The notes beneath the pieces were generated by a model, which was not told where the DNA came from, did not search any database, and saw only the letters and a list, made by a program, of their open reading frames with translations. Below, piece by piece: positions 1 through 8,921 of a DNA stretch of 26,971 bases (positions are counted from its first letter, which is position 1; the number at the start of each line of letters is the position of its first letter). The stretch spans positions 1 to 26,971 of the forward strand of contig JBBHKE010003320.1 in the NCBI GenBank assembly GCA_037447655.1. The letters are read 5' to 3'. Position numbers and translations under genes: made by a program. The DNA is from Zygnema cylindricum. Its lineage: Eukaryota > Streptophyta > Zygnematophyceae > Zygnematales > Zygnemataceae.

Positions 1-146
1 GCGCTAAAAAAACGGGATTGGTCTGACATGTAAATAAGTCTGACATGTACGGATGTTTAAATTTCACTACGGTGTACGATTTTTTATATTTTGTACGGAT
101 ACATATAATAGTGTATATAATCGTACATAAAATTTTCCATTTTTGC

Positions 147-290
147 TGTCCCAAATTAGCGTTAACACTGAAATTAGAATAAACCCTTTTTTTTTTAATT
201 TTCAAATTCTTAATTAGCGTCAATGACGGTATATTTACTTACACACTATTTAAACTTTGACACTAATAACGATGCGCCGTGTAGCGTAGA
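147..290. mobile_element. Family M MITE copy near the window start
   Basis: TTAGCGTTAACACTGAAATTAGAAT at the left matches the complete copy at 18661-18872 in its inner left arm, and the right end GACACTAATAACGATGCGCC plus GTGTAG matches the family tip. The outer left tip is degenerate. Confidence 0.55.
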
Positions 291-826
291 GTAGGCATAC
301 TGTATGTGTGTGCGTTTGTGCACACTTTTGTACGAACGTACGAATCTGACCTAATGATCATAGTACAGCGCACGCCGCTGGACAAAATTTCAGCGAACTG
401 ACAGAGCGTAGGATGAGTTGTGTTATGGGCTTTTCATGTGATCTTCTTACATCGTTACTTTGATCAGCGACCGTCCGATCGTCCAAATCTGACAGTTTAG
501 ATAAAAAATACCTCAAAACTCACTGATTTTATTTTTTTTGTCCAAAAGTTTTTTAAAATTTAGACATGACGCTTAATTCTCTATTGATCGATGTGCAACT
601 CAACCCTGTTACTATTTTTTTTCATTTTGCGACCAATACAATATGGGTCTTAAGGTCATATTGTATGTTTTACTTACAATATGCATATTGTATGGGCCTA
701 CTTTCACCTACTTTTGGACTAGGGATCAAACCATGACGAAAACGCCATGGTTCAGTTTCATTCTTTTTTCAATGCCCAACCATGGAACTGATGACGTGTC
801 AACGCGTGTTTCAAATTCACGCTAAC
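291..826. other. Flank with no gene recognised
   Basis: AT-rich DNA. A perfect 16-bp palindrome (ACAATATGCATATTGT, 676-691) lies among further ACAATATG/CATATTGT copies at 639-667. The frame at 643-825 has no family resemblance. Confidence 0.4.
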
Positions 827-829
827 TTA

Positions 830-1601
830 GGGTGTGTCCCCGTGAGCATAAGTAAAGGTTTTTTTCTGTCGTTTTCCTGTAAAATTTAGCGTCGTACTGC
901 CTAAGTTCCAACCGTACGAAGGAATCGCAAATTTTTAGAGTGCAATTTGCGTCACCCTCGAACTTAGGATGTACGAAAAATTGTCGTCTTGTGTTTTTAG
1001 ACCCACTTCGACGACAAACAACGTCATCTTCAACCTTATCTTTAAAACACATACGCGATGTGTTTTAAAACTAGGGATTTTATGTAAACAAATAGGAACA
1101 CTTATTCGCACGTGCCGTAATTTTCGAAGTATTTCACACTATTTCCAAAGACAAAGGAAAGTACGGAATTCGCTATGTTTTGTCCGTTTGCATTTAATAC
1201 GACAAAGATAATTACACAATTTGTTTGGTTTTGTCCATTTTCGTCCAGTACTGATTTTTTTTTTGCAGGGGTCTCGAAATTCCGATGCCATTTCACTTCG
1301 ACCGGACAGGAGACGCAAAGGCAAAGCGCAACTTCTTCAACCGTGAAACGGTACAGAGTGGAAGGCGGTACGTCTACAATGTCACGGTAAGACATGCGAC
1401 GTCACACAAGCATTTCCAAAAAATAACGTCCGACAACACAGACGTTGACAACCGTCACAGGTATTGTCGACGTATACAATCGTCACAAACGTAACTTACG
1501 ATACGTTCTTACACATATGGACACTTGAAAAGCGGGTTCGCCGGATCCGCGCTAAAATACACAGTAAGTTCGCTAAGTTACAAGTACATGGGGACATACC
1601 C
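830..1601 (+). mobile_element. PIF/Harbinger (Tourist)-like non-autonomous element E1
   Basis: Left end GGGTGTGTCCCCGTG and right end (reverse complement GGGTATGTCCCCATG) are flanked by TTA on both sides (827-829 and 1602-1604). Terminal repeats starting GGG with a TTA/TAA duplication are the hallmark of PIF/Harbinger and Tourist MITEs. The element is 772 bp and encodes no transposase. The same interior, inverted, is found at 6431-7159. The frames inside it are not genes. Confidence 0.85.
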
Positions 1602-1727
1602 TTATTTTCTTCGCTTTTTTGTATTACAACCCTAATTACTTTTGATGGCAATGTTTGTGAAGCTCAGCCAAGACTGCGCAATATGCAAAGAAAATGAATA
1701 GAAATTTCGTTCCTCAAACTCTCCGGT

Positions 1728-1776
1728 ACAGTGTAACGCTATCAGTGTCAACACTAATAGCGATACACTGTGTAGT
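1728..1776. repeat. Minimal family M foldback
   Basis: ACAGTGTAACGCTATCAGTGT is followed almost at once by an imperfect inverted copy ending in ACACTGTGTAG. It looks like two family M tips joined with the interior lost, giving a hairpin of about 21 bp. Confidence 0.6.
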
Positions 1777-2470
1777 TTGGTCTTATGGTTGTTATTCAAT
1801 TTTGTCGTATTAACGTGTGTGTAGGATATAAAGTTTACAATTGCTCCAGCTCGTGAGAAATACCACTGCGATTGGCCATCGGCTCCATTATTTGAGTTCA
1901 ATCGGCTCTCCAGCTTCATTGGAATGTTGAGCTGTCGGCAAGTGGGCTTGGGATTGGAAAACGTCCTTTTCTACGAACCGTGATAGGAATCACTAAAATA
2001 CAAAAAAGTAATCATGCTAACTGAAAAGTGGCACGGCGAAGCCACTTTTTACTGTTTTAGTTCTAAACCTTTTACGAACAGAAATTCTGCGGTTTATTCA
2101 TTAAATACACGATAGAAACGACAAAAAAGCGCAATTTTGCGCACAGCTGGACGCCGTAAGCCGTGAGTCACGTAACGCCCTAATGCTCGCCGCCGTTCTT
2201 TTTAAAAAATGAGCAGAAAAAATAGTCTGGCAGCTCCAAGTGTCCAACTCTGGCACCCAGTTTCACTAACATCTGAGTGAATTTCTTGGAGCATGGAAAT
2301 AGCAACGGCTAAAGATTCAATATCTACACTTGGATCGAAGAATTTACTGCGAGCATGGAAAAGACCGCAAACACGTCGTTTCAAATGTCAGGCAAACCAC
2401 TTCAGAAGTACAGATGCTTCGATGTCCAACCGCGCATCGTGCTAAAAATGGCAAAATGCATACCGTAGCA

Positions 2471-2512
2471 TGTACTTTTGAACTTGTACTTTTGAACATG
2501 TACTTTTGCGTT
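2471..2512 (+). repeat. 14-bp tandem repeat, three units
   Basis: TGTACTTTTGAACT, TGTACTTTTGAACA and TGTACTTTTGCGTT follow each other without gaps. Confidence 0.85.
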
Positions 2513-2762
2513 GTTCCAACCCTCGGCGCTTGGTGAACATAGCGTTTTTTGGTGATAAGCTTGGCACACTTCCAGCATTCTGTAAAATCTCCTGCAGCAG
2601 TAAACGGCTGTGTACCGAAATCGTACGCCTTCGCAAAAATCGAGTGCCACATTGTCATTTGATTCTTATAACTTCAAAGGCAGCCGTAGATTCTACAACG
2701 CGACGAGTGTCACATAATTTGTATACGTACAACACATTTTATTGCCAAAAACGCGATGGTAA

Positions 2763-4355
2763 GGATGTGTGCCCATGTGTTTAAGGGTTTTTTTCCGTCG
2801 TTTTCACAGAAAATGGGACTTGCAACGATAAAATCTTACGCCATACGAAAAATGGGCAAAAAAAACCACTACATTTTGCGTCATCTTGGAACTTTGTAAA
2901 GTAAGTCAATTTGGCGTTATTATCATTTCAGGGTGAAGTTCCATCAAGCGAAAAGTGGCGTTTCTAACAGAAATCAGCGACTCTCCGTACCAGATCGTAC
3001 CGCCTATTTTGTTTTTACACGAAAGCCAACATTACAGAGAATCTTGCCGATACTCTCCGGAGGTCTTGGAGGTAACACTGGCCGTCGGATGTTCATCTGC
3101 GATGAGTTCGCTTCAATTTTCTTTGTTTACAGAAAAAAACAAATTGTGACACGGTGGACAATTAAACTACGTGTCATGATGGAAAACCAACGAAATATCT
3201 TAATATTTCCACATGACACGCGGTTTCCAAAATATAACCGAAACTAAAAACAAAATTTCGTAACATTCCCTTGTCACGCTATTTTCGGTAACATTTGTTC
3301 GTCACACTATTTCTCTCAAAGGACTTTCGTTATGTTCGAAAACTCAAACCCTAAAAAATGAGCTGGCGTCGTCTGCAAAATGTATAAAAGTTTTGTCGTA
3401 TGGTGATGTCGTACGCAGGTACATGGTACGAAAGTAAAGATTTGAAGTTAAGTTTGTCGGTGCTAAAAATCTGAAAGATATTCATTATCGGATCGTAGCT
3501 TGCGTGGTGCCAGTCAATTTAGAACACGTGGCTTACAAACTATACGTGATGGAACTTCGACTCAATCGACCCGGTTTGTAGAGTTGGCCGTACGATTACA
3601 GAAACGTATGATGGAACTTTACCCTCAGCCCACTTCCAGGTCACGCAAGGTCAACTTCACACTTGTACTGGAATCAAATCGCGACCTGATTTTAATTAAA
3701 ATAATACCGTATTGACGAATAGAAAATCGGGATTGCACTCGTGAAATGTCTTCGAAAATGTTTGCACGAGGGGGAGTACACGCTATTTTTTTCACTGCTC
3801 GTCACGCGCATGTACGGCAAAAAAATCGTTGGGGTCTCGTACCTCCACCTTCATTCATGGGTCCTTTGCAAAAGTTTTACGTCATCCTCGTCTCTCCCGC
3901 TCTTTCTCACTCGAGCGCTCCTCTTTCTCTCTTCTCTAAATGAAATGCAACAATAATAGTATCAAATGAAAGATATTATTTTTTTCTTTTTTTTGTCTAA
4001 GTTTGATGGCATGTCAAATGATAAAAGATGAGAAAAATAAATCGGGAAGCCGTGGCGGAAAGTTTACGTACTAATGACGTCACAAGGTAGCATGACTTCG
4101 CTATGCAACAAAATCAATGTCACAAAAAACTCGATGTCGACAACAGACGCCGTTTTTGTATACGTCAACCATTTTAGGAAGTTTCGCGATCGTCTACGTT
4201 TTGTTTCGAACTATGTCGCACATTTTTGTAGACGTATACAACTATAACATATTTCAAGTAATGACTGACAAAGGAACAATTTGAAAAGTACACCGTAAAA
4301 TCAGCACTATATCCAAAGTAGCTTTCTGAAGTTTCGCTTACATGGGCACACACCC
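2763..4355 (+). mobile_element. PIF/Harbinger-like element E2, larger copy
   Basis: Left end GGATGTGTGCCCATG and right end (reverse complement GGGTGTGTGCCCATG) are flanked by TAA at 2760-2762 and 4356-4358. At 1593 bp it is longer than its relative E4 (7197-8154), with which it shares the conserved central block near 3745-3975 and the right half. The extra length includes an inverted repeat (3170-3185/3206-3220) and a 27-bp tandem (about 3259-3312), perhaps a nested insertion. It has no transposase motifs. Confidence 0.8.
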
Positions 4356-4430
4356 TAAGACCATCAAGAGAACAAAACTTGATTGTAAGTTTGTAACTAA
4401 AAATAGTTAGTGACCCTCAAAGGTAAATGA

Positions 4431-4856
4431 TAGTGTTTTGTATCGGCAGGGTTTTGCCGGTAATGGATATGTACTTTTTTTTTGTTTGCCCATAATCGAT
4501 ATATTGACACAATACATCGACACCGGTGTTATCGCGATGAAAAACTGATATTCGATAACATCGGTACCGATAACCATCAACAATAATTGTACGGTTCGTC
4601 CCATTTTACAATTTTTCCGTTTTGACGTTATACAGATTAAGAAACAGATTGCCATACGTGGCATACCACGTTATATACAGTGAAAATATAATACATTATT
4701 ATATAAAGCTATATTATGTAAGGTACTATACTTTTTTCCACCGATAAATAATTTGTTGGTATCAGAAAGATATATCGGGACCCTTCACCTTTCGCTAACC
4801 GAAAGCTATCGGTATCGGTTTCATCGAGATAAATTTCTTATTGATACACAACACTT
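4431..4856. mobile_element. hAT-like MITE H1 with perfect 8-bp target duplication
   Basis: Ends TAGTGTTTTGTATC and (reverse complement) AAGTGTTGTGTATC are flanked by identical GTAAATGA at 4423-4430 and 4857-4864. An 8-bp duplication with (C/T)AGTGTT-type ends is characteristic of the hAT superfamily. The interior is rich in ATCGATA and CCGATA motifs near the ends. It is 426 bp with no transposase. Confidence 0.88.
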
Positions 4857-4864
4857 GTAAATGA

Positions 4865-5994
4865 CCAACCTTTATAAGGACTAAAAGCACAAAAATGGTT
4901 AAACAACAATAAAAACGTAGATGGGTAAGCAAGTACTACGAAAGAAAATAAAAACATAAAATTGAAAGCAGTAGCATAAGACCTCATCCTTCTAAGATGC
5001 GCCTCATTCCCGGCGAGCCAGCTTAAATTTAGAATGAGGACACGAGAAATAAGGTAAGTTGATATTATGAAGTCGGAGGCATTAGGCGCACATCCTATTT
5101 TATTATGTACTATGGAGAGTTGTATTTTTTTTTTTAATATTCAACGTACTTTAACACAAAAAGCAAGATAACAATTGAACGGGCGTCAATGTCTTTCAAC
5201 ATAACATAAAATTCAATTAGGTCTAGTGTAGGCGACACCCGCATAAAAGCACGTCCACAAAATGCGACGACGCGGGTTTTGAAACAGTTAGGCAAATTAC
5301 GAACAAAACATAATGTACAAATGAGATTGCTAACACAAAGCATTAACCGATCGCCTCAACACTACATCTTTAGACACAGTTGAAACAAAGTTAATTACAA
5401 TTGGAACATCATTAAATACAAGCAAATTCAACATGAGCAAAGTACAAATACACTTAACACGATAGAATAAAACGCACACGAAACACCATCGAATTAGCTT
5501 AAACCATTAAATAGTGATGTTGAACCAACCTTCTTATCTACTCAAAGATGTCGATGAAAGCAACAATAAAAACACAATTGTGAATGGATGCCTATCTTTT
5601 TCACAACGAGGTAAAAAATCTTTAATTAAGGTAAGGTATTATAATATAGCGTGCGCAATAAGGAAGTTAAAGCAACACATTGATTAATTCCACTAACAAT
5701 AAACAATAAACACATAGTAACACAAATGACCCACAAACACACTAAACATAAACAACATATGAGGGCCCATAAAACCACCAAACTAGATTCCACCGATTTC
5801 GTAATAATGCATGTCTAACATCCACTAAAACTTAAATTATTCCTCTATTAGATCAAAAATGAAAAAAAACATAAAAACTTCATTTTCAAATAATAAAAGC
5901 AATGATGTAATAACGACATCGCTGAATCTATGGCCATCTTGTTCACAATCTGGTGATAATCCATCAAATTAAAACGAGGTTTTTTTAAAAAATG
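4865..5994. other. Intergenic stretch, nothing recognised
   Basis: AT-rich DNA with many CACAAA/AACACA strings and no transposon ends, RNA gene or coding family. The minus-strand frame at 5134-5343 is not convincing. Confidence 0.5.
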
Positions 5995-6370
5995 TTATAA
6001 AACAAATGGAAAGGGAGAAACAAAAGGTGAGGGACAAGAAAAAAAGGGAGAGAGAAAACTAGAGAGAAGGTGGAAGGAAAGAGCGAGACAAAGAAATAGA
6101 GGAGGGAGAACGATAAGAGGAGGGAAATAAAAAGGTGGAAGAAAAGGGAAATAACAAGCAGAGGGAGAGGGGGAAGGGGAGGTAAAGAGAAAAAACAAAA
6201 GAGGGGGGCAAAAGAATGGGAGAAATGGGAGGGAGAGGGGGGAAAAATTAGAGGAAAGAGATACAAAAAAATAGTAGAGATACCTATAAGAAAATGGTGT
6301 GCGGGTGAGAGAGGAAAAGAAAAAGAAGGAAAATTAAAAGTTTAGAGGGAAAGGGAGAGACGAAAACAAT
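5995..6370 (+). repeat. Polypurine tract of about 375 bp followed by a CT tract
   Basis: The plus strand is almost only A and G from about 5995 to 6370, in irregular GGGAGA/AAAGAG units. A CTCTCT run follows at about 6380-6410. The purine run makes misleading Phe/Leu/Ser/Pro-rich open frames on the minus strand. Confidence 0.85.
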
Positions 6371-6430
6371 GGGTTTCTTTTCCTCTCTCTCTCTCTCTCA
6401 CTCTCTCTCTACTGCGCGTTAAAAGATAGA

Positions 6431-7159
6431 ATACGACCCCATGTAAGTGTTACTTAGCGAGCTTACTTTTTATTTTAGCGCAAATTCTCCGTACACGGTT
6501 TTCAAGTGTCCCTATTTGCAACAACGAAATTGCTTCTTAAAAGTGTGACGACTGTACATGTCGACAATGCCCGTGACGACTGTCAACAGCTATAGTTTGT
6601 CTTGTCGTATCGTATTTTTCAAATTTTTTTTAAGCATAGCAAGACACATTATACTTTTTAAAACGATTTGGGATGTCGCATGTCTTTGCATGACATCGTA
6701 GATCTACAACCTTGCAACCATGGTTGTTCATCATGCCTTTGCGTTTGCCTCTCCTATCCGGCCGCCATGAATTGAAATGGAATTCATGGCGCATTCGAAA
6801 TTTTCACATTCACATATTTTTACCTTTACGTGAAATGGCAATACAACCTCGAGACTCTTGCAAAAAAAAAGCAGTACAAGACGCAAGCGGACAAAAACGA
6901 ACACCCCTGTATACTTTTTCATCGTCAAAAACCTCCTAAAACTTTTCACATGTGGAACTATGATTTGTGTTATAATATAAGTGGCAAGATGACTTGACAG
7001 TGGGTACGACAATTTTTATCACATCGTAAGTTCGAGGATGACGCAAATTGTAATCTATAATTTTGCGATTCTTCATACAGTTGCAACTATAGCAGGTAGG
7101 TGTTAAGTTTTAAATGAAAACGACAGAAAATAGTTGTACTTACGCATATGGGGCCGTAT
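6431..7159 (-). mobile_element. Harbinger-like element E3, inverted and diverged ends
   Basis: ATACGACCCCATGTAAGTG at the left pairs with the reverse complement of the right end (ATACGGCCCCATATGCGTAA). Read on the minus strand the interior follows E1 closely: TTTTCTGTCGTTTTC, GCAATTTGCGTCA-like, CTCGAACTTA, GTCTCGA then GCCATTTCAC, and near the far end GGACACTTGAAAA and GCGCTAAAATA. The GTGTG part of the usual tip is missing and no target duplication is visible. Confidence 0.75.
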
Positions 7160-7196
7160 CATATAAAGTAAACGCACTGTATAGTAAAAGGGTTTA

Positions 7197-8154
7197 GGGC
7201 GTGTCCCCATGTACTAAAATATTGAATTTTTTATGTCGTTTTCCCCCAAAATTCAGTCACGAATTAGAAAACCTTTAGCCGTACGAAAAAATAATTTGTT
7301 ACCACGGTTTAGTTATCGTCAGTTCGATACTTTGAATGTGCTCCATGTTTATCATCATGTGAACGTATTTTGGCGTTTTCCTCTTTTCGACCCCCGGACA
7401 AGAGAATCAATACAATAAAGAAACTTCATCAGAAATCACCTCCAGATGTGATTTTAGTTCAAAGTATCACCCAAACAACGAATGAAAAACGACCCACGCA
7501 CGCGCTACACGAGTGGGAAAAAATTAGGACGAGGGAGAGAACCTGCTATTTTTCTCCCTGTCCGTCACGCGCATGTATGGAAAAGACGAGCATCTACGGA
7601 AAAAAATATGTTAGGGTCTTGGACCTCCACTTTCATTCATGGGTCCTTTGTAGAACTTTGCGCCGTCTTCGCCTCTCCCCTCTCCCTCTCACTCTATCGC
7701 TTTTATCTCACACTTTTTATAATGAGGCACGACAATATTGGTATGAAATTAAAGATACTTGAAAAATAATTATTTTGACTACCTTTAGGTATATTTGTAT
7801 GGCAAGTCGAGTGAGATAAGTCGAAAAAACGAAATCGGATAGCCATGGCGTAAAGTACAGTAATTGAATTTGTGACGTCGACGTTTTCACAAGTGAGCAT
7901 GGCGTCAGAGTGTCACAAAATTACAAAAATTTAGGCGTCTACAACCGTCGCTGTTTTTGCCGGCGTCAACAATTGTCGTAAGTTTCGTAGTCGTCTTCAA
8001 CCGTCACAAAGCTGTACCTACATCTACAACCGTCACATGTCAAAAGTTCCGATTTCATTTCCGCACATTGGGACGCTCTTCAAAGTAGTACGGAGAATCT
8101 TTACTAGAGTCCAAAATACTTCTTCAAAAGTATCGATTACGTGGGGACACGGCC
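7197..8154 (+). mobile_element. PIF/Harbinger-like element E4 upstream of the HOS15-like gene
   Basis: Left end GGGCGTGTCCCCATG and right end (reverse complement GGCCGTGTCCCCACG) are flanked by TTA at 7194-7196 and 8155-8157. It is 958 bp with no transposase. It shares its central block and right half with E2. It ends about 330 bases before the candidate TATA box of the downstream gene. Confidence 0.85.
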
Positions 8155-8357
8155 TTACACGTAAACGGAAAACGTTATTTCATGTTTCTGTAAAATGCGT
8201 ACGGTACGAAATTTTCTGATTCGTGTTTTGTATCGATACGTGTTTTGACGAATTTCAGATGCACGTCTCCCCTTTCGGTAATGCATGGATTCGGCGATGG
8301 ACAAACATGAAGTGGCCCACCTGATAGCTTAACACAGTCACGAATTCACCATCATCC

Positions 8358-8394
8358 ATTAGGGTTGTCCGATCCATTTCATTCGAACCCTAAT
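8358..8394. promoter_or_regulatory. Inverted pair of telo-box-like motifs upstream of the HOS15-like gene
   Basis: ATTAGGGTT (8358-8366) and AACCCTAAT (8386-8394) form a perfect 9-bp inverted pair with a 19-bp spacer, about 90 bases upstream of the candidate TATA box. AAACCCTAA-like telo-boxes are known plant promoter elements. Function here is inference. Confidence 0.35.
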
Positions 8395-8481
8395 TTGCCG
8401 TAATGCATTTAATTTTACACTTTTAACAGAAAATTGCTTGACATTGTAATGGCCGGCTTGATCATCATGGCAGGGATTGAC

Positions 8482-8488
8482 TATAAAT
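8482..8488 (+). promoter_or_regulatory. Candidate TATA box of the HOS15-like gene
   Basis: TATAAAT lies 84 bases before the ATG at 8573. A transcript starting about 30 bases downstream would have a 5' UTR of about 60 nt. There is no independent evidence for the start site. Confidence 0.45.
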
Positions 8489-8544
8489 CCAGACACCTCT
8501 AAGCTAACTGTTTTTGCCGTCTTACGTCAGTTTGTTTTTGTAAC

Positions 8545-8595
8545 ATGTGTTTGCGTCTGGACCGGAGGATCAATGGCGTCAATCACGTCAGATGA
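8545..8595 (+). other. Upstream ORF overlapping the HOS15-like start codon
   Basis: An ATG at 8545 opens a 16-codon reading frame closed by TGA at 8593-8595, overlapping the main ATG (8573) in another frame. If transcription starts near the TATA box at 8482, scanning ribosomes would meet it first. The peptide itself has no recognisable family. Confidence 0.4.
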
Positions 8596-8921
8596 AGTGA
8601 ACTATCTGGTTTTTCGGTACCTTCAGGAATCAGGTAATGTTACTTGGCAGGATGAGGTCCTTAACCCTATTAACTGAAGACATTTAACCTTTTGTGACTG
8701 AGAAGCGTTTGAGACTCGCCAAATACTTTGTTAATAACGCTCTCACGCTATTTCAACGCATTTTGCTGCATACAGGGTTTATACATTCTGCTTTCACATT
8801 GGGATACGAGGCAAGATTGAATAAGAACTCAATTAATGGGAATGATGTCCCTCCAGGAGCTCTGGTTTCCTTTATACAAAAGGGCCTACAGTATCTGGAG
8901 TTGGAGGCAAATCTGGACGAT
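8573..8921 (+). other. Exons 1-2: LisH domain of the HOS15-like protein
   Basis: Exon 1 (8573-8633) ends one base into a Gly codon and exon 2 resumes at 8776 after a TACAG acceptor. The joined reading gives residues 1-69, including [41 protein letters not shown] and LEANLDD. This is the LisH dimerisation/tetramerisation module of the TBL1 family, nearly position for position. Donors are GTAATG and GTAAGT. In TBL1 the module drives oligomerisation and docking to the corepressor; the same role is inferred here. Confidence 0.93.

Larger units (their letters stand above)
1605..2759. other. Region between elements E1 and E2, no assigned gene
   Basis: It contains the minimal family M foldback (1728-1776), a perfect 9-bp hairpin (AAAAGTGGC/GCCACTTTT, 2024-2049) and the 14-bp tandem. 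From about 2190 to 2660 composition is more even and minus-strand frames (2202-2384, 2344-2658, 2402-2650) overlap, which could be the remains of a coding sequence. No family was recognised. Confidence 0.4.

Noticed and set aside
2024-2049. Hairpin followed by T run resembling a bacterial intrinsic terminator
   Set aside because: The window is eukaryotic nuclear DNA with spliced genes, and no transcription unit ends there.
2933-3247. 104-codon plus-strand frame inside element E2
   Set aside because: It lies within a non-autonomous transposon, spans an internal inverted repeat and has no transposase motifs.
5985-6266. Minus-strand frames rich in Phe, Leu, Ser and Pro
   Set aside because: They are the translation of the polypurine tract, not a membrane protein.
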